64,000 nucleotides of DNA from Trileptium ribeirensis (Eukaryota; Nematoda; Enoplea; Enoplida; Thoracostomopsidae), in the NCBI GenBank assembly GCA_030248225.1, contig JASANE010007153.1, forward strand, positions 1 through 64,000, given 5' to 3'. This document shows, piece after piece, positions 36,801 to 48,800 of the stretch; position 1 is the stretch's first letter; the number at the start of each line of letters is the position of its first letter. Both the position numbers and the translations under genes were made by a program. The notes below the pieces were generated by a model that searched no databases, was not told the origin of the DNA, and worked only from the letters and a program-made list of their open reading frames with translations.

Positions 36801-39800
36801 GGTTGTGTGTAATCATCAATACATTCGGTGTCATTGATCCTGTTTTTGAATATGTAAGTATACGTTTATGTGTATTATTAATGTATGTATAGAGTATATG
36901 GTAATAAACAATTGGGTATACAAAGTTATTTCAGAAGTTATCGACTTTTTCTGGACTGTACTTTAGGTAGACCCAATCCGTTTGCTAACACTAACTGAGA
37001 ACTCGCGCGGGTCACACTGGTACCCATATAAGTGATGCCTCATTCTGTTTGGACAATTCTCTTAAACTCACCCTGCACTCTGAGACTAATTTGGATTTAA
37101 CCAGGTCAGCCTCAAGTGCTTTGAGAGCAGCGCGGCTGTCTGAAAAGATCCTTATATTAATATTGCGCGTTGTATTTTCTATGATATTGTCTGCACAGAC
37201 TTTTATCGCATATACTTCTGCTTGGAAAACACTTATATATGCACCCAGTGAGTATACATGGTTTCTTGTCCCCATGGAGAATCCTGCTCCAGTGGAAGTT
37301 TTCCCCTGGAGTTTCACAAGAGATCCATCTGTATAACATATTATAGTGTTATTAGACTCCTCTCTAAGTCGCCTAGTCTCATCTAGCCAACCCTCACAGC
37401 TTGGAACAACTGTATCCCAAGTACACTCATCAGCTATTTGCGATGACATATAGTCGCAAGGGAAGTTGAGTACAGGCAATTCATTCCTAATTTCTGCTGT
37501 AACAGCATTATACCCTTGAATTACATCAAGTGTATGCGGACATATACATTGAATCCTATGCAACTCTTTTATACCTTATTCTATGACCGCTAGATCTAGT
37601 GGCAAAACATTTAATAAAACTTCCATTCCTAACGTCGGTGTCGGTTTCATGGCACCGGTCATCATAATACAGGCTAATCTGGATACTTTCGCAAGCTTTC
37701 TTGCACATGCTTTAAGTTGGACTTTATGCCACCACACTGCAGCACCGTAACAAACGAATGAAAGTACGATGCTATTACTAGTCGCTTGTGGAACTACATT
37801 TGCGAGCGGAGCTTGGGCTGTGGCATTACGAATGTAATAAATTTTATGTTCTTCAAATAACTACATTGCATAGGGCATAGGGCTTTATCATTGGTAAAAA
37901 TATTATATTTGAATTCTTCGACCCAAAAAACCCTATAATAGTTTGATCGAAACGATTCTATTTCAATAAATAACACAAATATTGCAAAATTCTGTATTTT
38001 AACTGCATAAGCTTAACTAATTAGCTAATTACTAATTAACCACTCAAAATTTTTTAGTCCCAAATATCAGGTGCACACTCTGACATGATAGGCTTTCAAA
38101 CAAAAAAGTTTTTTAAAATAGGTTCAGTGGTTCTTGAGATCCGTCGAACCGACCGAACGAACGGACGGACATCGACCTTTTTACTCCCAGACAGAAAATA
38201 AGAACGCTTCGCTCCGCTTCGCCGAGCTCTGCTCAATAAATATACCATAAAATCTTAGGTTTAATTCCCCATGTCTTTCCAATTATTCCTCTACATGCCA
38301 TTAGTGTGCTGACCCCCTTTTCACGATCAGTTCTATATGATCTCTCCATAGTAATTTGTTATCAATCACCACTCCAAGGTACTTGACTGTATTAGTTACA
38401 GGTAAAACTTCGTCAAATAGCTTAAGCTTTACATCTCGATTGAGCGTTCTGCTTCTTGAAAGAACTAGCACATTACTTTTAGCTGGATTTACTTTTAAAC
38501 CCCTTTCTGTACACCATTTTCCAACAAGTGTTAGGTTTTTCTGAATTCTCCTAACATTGACGTCCAGGTTTTTGCTACTGGTGACCATAACTACGTCATC
38601 TGAGTATGCCTGTATATATAAGTCCGCTGTATTCATATTTCTTAGCAAATCGTCGATTACTAAAGTCCACAACAAGGGTGATAACACTCCGCCTTGTGGG
38701 CTCCCTCGTCTTAATCGGAATCTTACTGATGACGTGCCCATTGTCGCTGTAGCCCACCTGATACCAACAAGTTGGCTCAACCACTTGCTAATAGTGGCAT
38801 TAATTCCAAATTTGCCGAACGCACGTCGAAAAGTTTCATATGTTGTTCTATCAAAGGCTCCACCTATATCAAGAAATGCCGCAATCGTATGCTTACCTTG
38901 GTTTAACCCACTTTCTAATCTGCTTATTAGACGATTAAAAGCTGTAGTGGTGCTCTTCTCCTTTTCATACGCATGTGATTTTCATGAATCCTACCACAAA
39001 ACTTGCTCCTTAAATACCTATTCACCCGTCTTTCCGCCGTCTTCAATAGAAACGATGTAAGACAGATAGCTCTAAAGCTCTTCGGATCTAAATAATTATC
39101 CTTCCCTGGTTTCGGTATAAACGAAACTAGTGCTTCCTTTCATGCCTTAGATATATATCCTGTAGCTATAGATTCTTTAATTATTTTCATTAAGATGTGG
39201 CTAATTTCATCAAAGCCCATTTTCAATAATATTGGGTTGATACCATCAACACCTGGGCTCTTAAAAGAATCAAAACTTGACGCTGCCCATCTTAGTTTAT
39301 CTACGCTCACTAATTCTTCAGCCATAGCAACGTCCCTCTTGCTCGGCCTGATATTCTAGGACATCTTAATCCCCTCATTGTCATATCTCACTGAATCCAG
39401 AAAATGAGAGCGTAAAAGTAGCTCTAATGTTTCTTCTTCATTCTCTGTCATGCTTCCATCCGCTTTCTGAAGATGACCGAGTCTCACTTTGTGCCCCAGA
39501 GTTCTTCGTAGCTGGACGATTGGAGGCATCTTTGACCTCCAACGTCGATAATTCAAAGTGGAGGCGATCGCCCGCATTTCTTAACGCTTCTCTGCAAGCT
39601 TTTGGAATTGCAAAGATAATCTTCAAACACTTTTCTTCTGCCCACACGGTGATTGGATACCAACCCTTGAACTCAATGCTTCTATTGGCATTCGCCAAGC
39701 GGTTAACTACTATTTCTATCGTGTAGTCCTTGTTCCTTGGATTCGGAACTACTATAAAAATTCTGCATTGCTCAAATTCCGAGCGCTTTTAGGGCTTCCC

Positions 39801-42800
39801 CCTCTGTTACTGTTATTCGTTCCACAGATTTAGATAGCCAGTCTCTAGCCGCCTCAGTCGCACAAGTCACCAATAAGTGACCATTCCATGAATCAGTCTT
39901 TGAAGTGGATCTGGTCTTCACTAGTCGCACGAAACGTAGCCTCAATGATATCCTCCTTAGATCTTATCAATCTCTTCATCAGAGAAGGTTCTATCCTGAT
40001 CATCTGCAGCGATAATAACCGGAACCGCCCATTTAAACCTGATCCGGAACCTTGTCTTCGAAACTTATATATAGTAAAACAGCGAAGCAAGAAATCAAGG
40101 TATAGTAGATTTATATAAGATATAACGAAAATAATTTTTACATTAAACTTAATGTATTGCGATGGCATTATTGCTTTTCTGAAACTTTAAAGAGACTGAG
40201 GAAGCCAATAATTTTTATTTATCGATCAATATGTCGGTTTCTAGACACCGAGAGCAAAAATACCTTTTACTATATACCTTACGTCTACTGTCTCAAAATG
40301 AGTGTACTTACAACGCATCGAGCGTAGAATAAACACTTTCGCTCTCGCCTCCCTTTAGTACACATACGTTTATTACACGTTGTTCTGTTGGAAACTTGAA
40401 ATTATTGGTTTATATGGCTCTAAGAAAAAATAATAGAAAGCATTTTCGCATCAGTGGTCAGAGACACTGTTTAGCCTAGCGTTGTGAAAACAGTGCCCGT
40501 CAGTTAGACGATAGCTTTCTAATCAAAATGCTATAAATAAGACAAACTGCGATACTGCTAACACAGTTTCAATAAATACAGGTCATTGCCAAGAAAGCAG
40601 AAATACAGGTCATTGCGAAGAAAGCAGTTTCTGGCTGCGTTGCAGATAACGTTACTTTACTTTGTTACTTATAATGAAGACTGATTTACAATGTTTACAA
40701 GCGCACTGGCTGGTGCTTGACGCAGTTTAAGTTAACCAGGGTTACGAAACTCATTTGAAACCTGGCATTGGATTTGACCCTGGCGCCACCGGAAAGCTAA
40801 TTTTTAAGAAACTGTGCTACATAAATACGGACCGGTAAAGGAGTGTTAATAGCATAAACGAAATTTCTACAAATTTTTTATTTGGAAAAACAAGATTCAA
40901 ACACGAAACTGTAGAAGACAAAAGTCTTACCGTCTCTGGGGTCAAAGTTGAAAAACTACGAGTTCGGGAGCTGGTATGTCAAGGTTGATGCGACCAAAGG
41001 TGACATTAGTGTCGTCATCCCAGTTCTTGCTCCAACTTGGTATTGCTGCAGAGATCTGTTAAGGGCTGTATGTTTGTAATGTTTAGATTTTAAGTTTCGA
41101 CAAACGGAAGAAAGGTATTCAGCTTATAAAGCGCTAAATCATCATTCGGTTGTAAATTTAATTACACTGACGCTCAAAAACATAGGCACACCTTTCGTTA
41201 AGGACTGCCAGTTGTAACTATAATAAATTTATGAGCCACTTTAAATATATTGCCTCATTACCGTTGCTTTCCCAAAAATTAACTATAAAACACTGATACA
41301 TACTTTGGCATTTCAGAAGCGCCTTTATCAAAACTAGGAGACGACACAAATTTTTCCCAAAACAATGTCGGCGAACCGCCTTGTTTGTGGCAAGTAACAA
41401 CTCCGCTGGCTGATTCAGCTCCCCGCTTTGATACATTAGGTTGATAAGGAATTTCACTTGATGTTAATGTAGAGGGACTGTGACCGTTTGTTGTTGGCGA
41501 AATGGTTGTAGCTTGTGGCGCCTTTGACGCTGATGTGGACGACTGTTGACTGCAACTATTTATGTAATCATTGCCATGAAGTTTATCAAGCAATGACGGC
41601 GAACCTGACTTCGACTCACAAAGCTGAGTAGTACTATTTTCATCTCTGCTTGGGCCGGTTTCCATGATCTTTCCATGCCATAACTGATGCAACACCTGTT
41701 TAAAAATTATAAAAACATCTAACAGCATTAAATAAAGCGATCAATCTCTGTATCTGACAATAATATTACCCGTGAAGAATTTCACCGGATATGTCTAAAT
41801 AGCTTATGAACAAATTGAGGCGTTGTTCCCCAGGACTCTTTTGCATGGATGGCGTATAATTGGTGTGAATGACAGCGAGTATTGTCATCTAATCCTGCTC
41901 CCATTTTTGCAGATATGGGTTCATTAAAGAGGATATCTAGCATATTTTATAATGGTAGATGAAACGATTTTGAAGAACGGCCACAGGTTTTAACAAAATT
42001 TTAGATGTTAAAGCTTCTTAGGCGATTGGATATTAAAGAAAAGTCATGTTATCTGAACAGAACTTGACAAATTCAGTTAGGTAAGAAAATCAGGTAGGCT
42101 GTAACGTTACTGTGGCTGTATTGATTGTCTTATTACGCGGCTACAGTTGTTATCAAAGCAGCCAACATATCGAATAACCACGTGAGAATCTGGCCTCTCC
42201 ACTGGACCTCAATTTTGCCTGGTGACGGGTACCTCCAACCTAACGGATCCGAGTTTCCCCCAGTTAACATGCATTTATAACATGTATATCATTGTTTTTG
42301 CTGTATATATATATATTGTTAACCTAACTAATATGCCTTTATGCAGGCTCTATTTCATTTTCCTTAGGCTTTTATTATGAATAGTCGAAATAGTATGAAT
42401 AGTATTGCGTTTTGTTAAATTTGTTTTGGTGTTACAACAAAATACTTGGGGTGCCTGGGGTTTAAGGCAGGAATAATTTACCGGAAGCCAGGATGTTATC
42501 GAAATACTCCCCCCGCCGCCTTCTGTGGAGAGGCATGGGAAAATGAGGTTGAAAAACGTATCATACACGCTCTAAGTGCTAGCCTTCAGTACAGTATACA
42601 GTTATATTCTGACAGTATGTTTCTCTGCCCTATGTCGACAAATCTTGCACAGAACGCTATCGAGTGCCGACCGCAACGTAAGTCCGTGTCGTTGACAGAA
42701 AACGGTGATCCAGTTTTCGGTAGGAAGCTCCACCATATCCTTAGGGACCAGGTCCCCGCACTGGTCTGGAACAGGGTCATTGTCCGGCAATAGTCTGCGG

Positions 42801-45800
42801 TCAGCTGGTAAATTTAGAACCTATTATATTTGAACCAATTCGATCGAAGATTCGGATGACGTTGCTTGGGTAGAGCTCTCTTAGTTTAGGGTCCTCTTTG
42901 AGCAATGGGTACCCCGCTGACGGCCCAAGTTACGATCTCTGACTGCCTGGAAAATCCTTGAAAAGACGCAATTTGAGACGGTTTTTTGGTAATAGTTATT
43001 ATATTTAGCCTTATTATTAGCCATTTGCAAGACAAGTAGCTACAAACGAAGTTAGTTAGCTAATATATAATTAATTAGCTAAAATGCAACAAAAATGAAA
43101 TTTGGTTATTCATTTTTTGTGACCGTAATACTGAGGAAAATATTTCTTTTTTTGTGACATTAGTTTGGCGAACACTCACAAAAAAGAAATGAACTTTTGT
43201 CGAAAAGTGATAAAGGATAGGAAGCCAAAGGCATCAAAAACTTATGGCAGCATCAATTAAAATGCGTTACGTCCAGGTTTCGCCACGAAATATCGATTTT
43301 TGTATGAACTGTAGCCAAATGCCCGAGGGACGTTCTGAAATTTTTTGAGCCTGGTCTTGAGTCACTTCGCAAATCAATTAAGAATCACGTACGAATGCAA
43401 CATATGCAGTTTTGGCATATTGGTGTCTAAAAATATTTCTTCATGTGTCCGTCGCTAACGCAGTGAAAAAAGTTTTGGTCATTACGGAAAATATCCATTT
43501 TTGTGACTTTTTGATTCATTTTTTTATTTGTGACCGTTACTATATATATTTTTTCGACCACCGGATGTTACATTTAAATGGCGGCAGAAAACATCGATTT
43601 TTATGATCGATATTAACCCATGAATGTTGACCATCGGAAGCAGCCTTATACCAGAATTGCTTAGGTAAGCTGTCATAAACTGGCAAAAAGCGAATTGAAC
43701 TAGAATTACATACTGAGCTGTTTGTACGTAATTTCTCGAAATCGGAAAATCGAAATTTTAGGTTCACCCTTGAGGTTACGATAACCGAAGTAGTATGGAC
43801 ACTGCGTTCGGAAGTTGCGCAGCGTAGCGGCGTTCCGTTATTACACAATATTATTTTTGTCAACGACAATGCTAAGATATATATACATCAAAGAACTTTT
43901 CACTTTACATCCTCACCGTAACATCCGTTGCATGAGAACTTGTATTTTCTTTATCTGATAATGGAGCCGCAGCGTTATCAAAAATAAGTTCAGGAGAACC
44001 TGAAGCATATACATTATATGTGACCAAGGCCATCGGCTTAAAAGACGTAAATGGTTTCGGCGGGTGCGGCTCATAGTAAGACAGCCAATAATTTTTACCC
44101 GTCTTTCAAATTTCCCCATTTTCCACAATTAAAATTTTTGCAACCACGAAACAATGTATATTTGAAATGTAATTGAAAATCTTGTATTTTTTTAACATTT
44201 CTGAGCGCGATGGGGCGCGGTGCTTCGGGATACTTCTACATACCTTAGAGGATCCGTCGGTTAGGAGGCAACGCTGTACTATATAGGTGCCTATGGGGGT
44301 ACGTAAGGGTATTACGGATCGGACCTGCTTACCGTAAGCCATTTTTATCTGCTGAGGCTCGGCACCCACAGCTCCGCGTAAAATTCAGCAAATTCTATGA
44401 AAGATAAAATACTTTACGTTGAAGGAGGAAGAAATTCTATGACGGATAAAATACTTTACGACACCGGACGCGAGCCATTTGCGATAGAGTTGCGCTCGCT
44501 AACCACTAAGCTACGGGGACGCTATTGTTCGGTGGCATAATGCTCCTCAGACCACTAGTGAATAACAATAAGCAGCCAAACGTACACTACGCAACAAACT
44601 AAGCTAATGTGTTAAGTTGTATTGTACTATGTTGCGCCATAGCATCTACATGCGTTAAATGGTTAAATGTATTTTGTGTTAACATATTTTACGAACCAGG
44701 AATTTTTTAAAATTTACAGCGAGATGCTTTGAAAAATATGTAGTAGTTTGAACAAAAAAGTTTTGCCATATATATTGCGAATTCAGGGATTAGATATTAA
44801 AATGGTACCCTGTTACATTCCGTATTTTCTTGAAAATTTCTAAATTCCATTAACCAACGTCAGACGTCAGGAGCTTCGACTTCCTTTTCAAAATTAGGTA
44901 TTTAGACCGGGTTGTTAGGACTTAACTTGCAAGCTGTCAACCTTTGCTAATTCCGCTTATCTGGTTTATAACTGGATTCTGGAGACTGTCTGGCCCTCCA
45001 TGGATACCCAAAAATATCCGAATTATCCACTTAATGCTGAATAAATTAGAGTTAATTAACATGAAATGGTGTTCACTTTAAATACTGTTTACTAAAATAG
45101 ACTTAGTGTTAGTTACACAATAAATATTGGCGTAAAAACCACCTTATTAAAAGGACAGCGTTTGTTTATGCTTCAAGTGGTTAAAACATCATAATACACC
45201 CGTAGTAGTGAATGAATTAATACAAAATTATTGGGTAAATACACACTGAAAAAAGTAACTAGTGATACTATCGTCTTCTCGAACTCTATTTCATTTTAGC
45301 GTTGACAAGCTTTACTAGTTTATCCGTTGCTGGCATGGTAAGGTTAGCAATGGCCAACCAGAGACGACGGAACTTAGACACCTACGTACCTTCATCGCTA
45401 CTGTCAATAGCTGTGGCAATAGTAAGCGTAACTTGTTTTAGTTCGATGTAGCAAGCCGAGACTAATCGGCTAAGCATAAAACTGACCATGTTAGAAGCGG
45501 TAGATAATCCATAGACCAAGGTTTCACCATTTACTAAAAGTAAGCGAACCAAAACCAGCACCACAGTCAATGCACCCGAGACGTGAACGAGATGCTTGAA
45601 CACAGCAAGCCCGGAGCAGATGAATCAAAATTATTCCATTATTCACCACTGCAAGGGACATACACTCTTCGAGTAACTTCATATCTCGAACATAGTGATA
45701 GTAGCAAAATGCTGATGCGTATTCCAATATGGAACGACTCAGAGCCTTGTAAATAGGTAGAAAGATATCCGGAGTGATGACAGGTAAAATGGCGATGATA

Positions 45801-48800
45801 AGACCAATAACGACATCGAGCATAACGAAGTGCATATTCAAGTTGGACTCAACAGTGATTTTCAAGTCCGTGACCGCATGTGTATTGGAGACTTCACATC
45901 ATAACATAATTAGTAAATGGAATTTTAAAGTCAATATGAATACAAGCACATTTTGAAACATCAAAAAACATTGATCAATCGGATCCCCAATAAACAAAAC
46001 TGTCTAAATCCTTTTTAAAGTCTAAAGTCATTTTTGGCGAGTACTTATATTTCGCTTATCTTTCACGAACCGTTCTACAGCTAACTAAACTAAACCCGGT
46101 AGAAAAGTGATCCAAAACCTGACACAAAAGCTTGAGAACTTACCGTATGCAAAAGTCAACGCACTAGATAGAAGAGATCATTGTTTTGGTGGCTATCACA
46201 GAACTGTAACACACCAATTTTGATATAATGGTACGGGTTCACCAGGGAGTAACCGGAATTCCGGTTCCGGCGAAAATCGTGTTCCGGTTGCGGTTCCGGC
46301 AAAGGGCAAAAACCATACCGGAACCGGAATTCCGGTTTAAAAATTTTGTTTGAAATTTTCCACGTTTTTTGGTTCATCCTGTAATCCAAACATATGTAAT
46401 ATATATTATGCAATGATCAAGCTCCAATACAACCAAGCAAAAGAAAAGATTAACTAACCAATTTGCCGTGTGAAACATAAGTAGGGCACATAATTTGAGC
46501 AGGAATTTTTCATAATAACCTGCAAGGGTTTGTTGAATCAAAGCCATGTCGATGCTTGTAGCAGCTATTTTACACATCCAGAAGTATGTGGGATACGTTT
46601 GAATTAAATCGATCCAACTCGGTAACAGAGTATGGCTTACACAGAAGTACTTAGGGTATGCTTGGCTAACATAAATTGCGTCAAGCACCCGCCAGTGCGC
46701 TTGTAAACTTGGTAAATCAGTCTAAATTGAAGTAAACTAACGTTATCTGCAACGCAGCTAGAAACTACTTTTTTGGCAATGAACTGTATTTATTGAAACT
46801 GTGCGAGCAGCATCACAGTGTGTCTCATTTATAGCATTATTGATTAGAAAGTTATATCATTATGATCTTACTGGCGGAAATTGTTTGTCCAACGCTAGCC
46901 TAAACAGTGTCTCTGACCACTGATCAGAAAATTACCTTCTATCATTTTTCTTAGAATCATATAAACCAATAATTTTAAGTTTCCTACAGAAGAACATGCA
47001 GCAAACGTATGTGTAGTAAAGGGAGGCGACTGGAGACAGAGCGAAAGTGTGTATTCTACGCTCCAAGCTCTGTAAGCACATTCGATGTGATGCAGTATAC
47101 GCAATGGTGTATAGTGGAAGACATTTTTGTTCTGAATGTCCAAAAACCGACATATTTGATCGATAAATAAACATTATTAGCTTCCTCAGTCTCTTTAAAG
47201 TTTGAGAAAGGCAATAATACCATCGCAATACATTAAGTTTAATGTAAAAGTTATTTTTAATGCATTTTAAATCCACTATACCTTCATTTCTTCCATCATC
47301 TGTTTTACTATATATAAATTTCGAAGACCAGGTTCCGGATCCGGTTTAAATGGACGGTTCCGGTTATCCATTGGGTTCACCTATATGTCACAACTTAAGA
47401 CTTTCGCGTCGATCCATCGCTTAAGAATCCGAAACAAAATTAAAGATAGGGACGTTTCTCTTTGACGTTGGTCAAACACCACACGATATAGTGCAAAGCA
47501 AAAATATGGAATATTCATTATTCTGGGAACATGGTGTAACAAAGCTACCACAACTAGTCTATGACGAAAGAACGACAATTGCTTATAAAATATGACACAA
47601 TTTTAAACAATTTACATAACAAATGATAAATGGCTAAAGGCCGTATACACGCCTTTCGACAAAATTCGACAAATCAAGCAAAGCTAAAAATATTTTAATT
47701 TCTTTTGCTATTTTGAAATCAATATGTATGACATTCATTGAAGCAGATGCAGCTGCCTTTTAGTACATCTTAAAAAGACAAACTTGAAACTTGTAATTAC
47801 AACAAGATATAAATTTACAGACCATTTTTCACATTTCAGACCAGTTTCGGATTCAATACTAAACACAAACCAATCGAATAATTTTGCTTAAATTATATAT
47901 TCAACCAACAACCCTGAATCCCACTCGCCAAAGGCAACATACTTGTCAAAATTTCACTTTCTCTGGTATAAATACACTTTGACACATATTTCAAAGATCG
48001 TAGCGTTTACCGAAGAGATTAAATAACGATCTGATGCACATAGCAACCGTTTCGTATTGCAACAAGGCCTAGCTGATAAACACGGAGAAAACGAAAATTA
48101 TAGTGAAAGTTGAGGCTTTACCTATTATATCTAAATAAGCGACAAATAGTCACAATAATTTAAGCACAGTCGAACTTCCATATCTGACAATAAATGCAGC
48201 ATGATGAACTTCATTAAGTCCATCAAAGATTATGCATTAACACACCTGGTACGTTTTCCTTTGAGTATGGACCAAGTGCAACGACGTTTTTCGATACGGT
48301 TTCTCCTACTTCATAGGCAGTAGATGTAATGGCTGGCGAAAACGCGAGATCCGAAGCAGAACCAATATTTATATTATTTGATTGACTAACTGCGGGAGTG
48401 ATCATACCAGTAACAAACTGTTGATCTAACTTGCTTGGTTTGCTAAAAAGAAAGCTACTCAACATTTGCGTTTAAATATTTGGTCAAAAGTGTCTCCAAC
48501 GGAAATTTTCAATGTATTTAAAAACTTAGATGGTTAATTACGAAGCTGCGTAAGTTACAGATACATACGATAGGTAAAACTTTACGGCCGTGTTATGTGG
48601 TAACTACAACAAAATGTGTGCAGCAACATACAATCACGCTCAGAAATAAAACTAATTTTTCGTGAACAGTTCGCGAAAAATTTATAGTTGCTTAACTGCT
48701 ATTCGCGAAAAAATTTTTTTGTTTATTTCTGAGCGTGCTTGTAGTGAAAAGCAAATCTGAATTCCGTTTCATTTTTCGATTTAAGATCAGTTTTATTCGT

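Larger units (their letters stand above)
35158..40006 (-). pseudogene. I-group non-LTR retrotransposon (RT plus RNase H), broken and nested
   Basis: Read on the minus strand from high to low coordinates: an ORF1-like segment (about 39530-39935) with a W-x-I-T-V-W motif, resembling DUF4780-type proteins; then RT N-terminus (39356-39577); KSPGVDGI (39140-39325); WKEALVSFIPKPGK and AFLDIGGAFD (motif A); GSPQGGVLSPLLW (motif B) and AYSDDVV (motif C) at 38301-38780. Further on come VCYGAAVWWH (near 37730), an RNase H domain with YTDGS, F-Q-A-E and FSDSRAA (37012-37563), then GNETAD and a Cys/His knuckle HCSHCG...CACPR (35158-35740). Frameshifts (one near 38970) and stops disable it. The apurinic endonuclease normally between ORF1 and RT is missing. 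It is interrupted by a probable solo LTR and another insertion, and its 5' side is cut by a hAT copy. Confidence 0.85.

Noticed and set aside
43540..43869. 109-codon minus-strand frame as a CtIP exon
   Set aside because: No matching pair of splice sites with correct phase and no motif.
44455..44522. Functional tRNA gene on the minus strand
   Set aside because: A-box and B-box resemble a tRNA but the spacing is short and acceptor and anticodon stems do not pair; best explained as a tRNA-derived repeat.
46932..47276. 114-codon minus-strand frame inside hAT copy B, with shorter relatives in copies A, C and the fragments
   Set aside because: The frame breaks at different points in each copy and has no hAT transposase motif; similarity simply reflects shared descent of the element.
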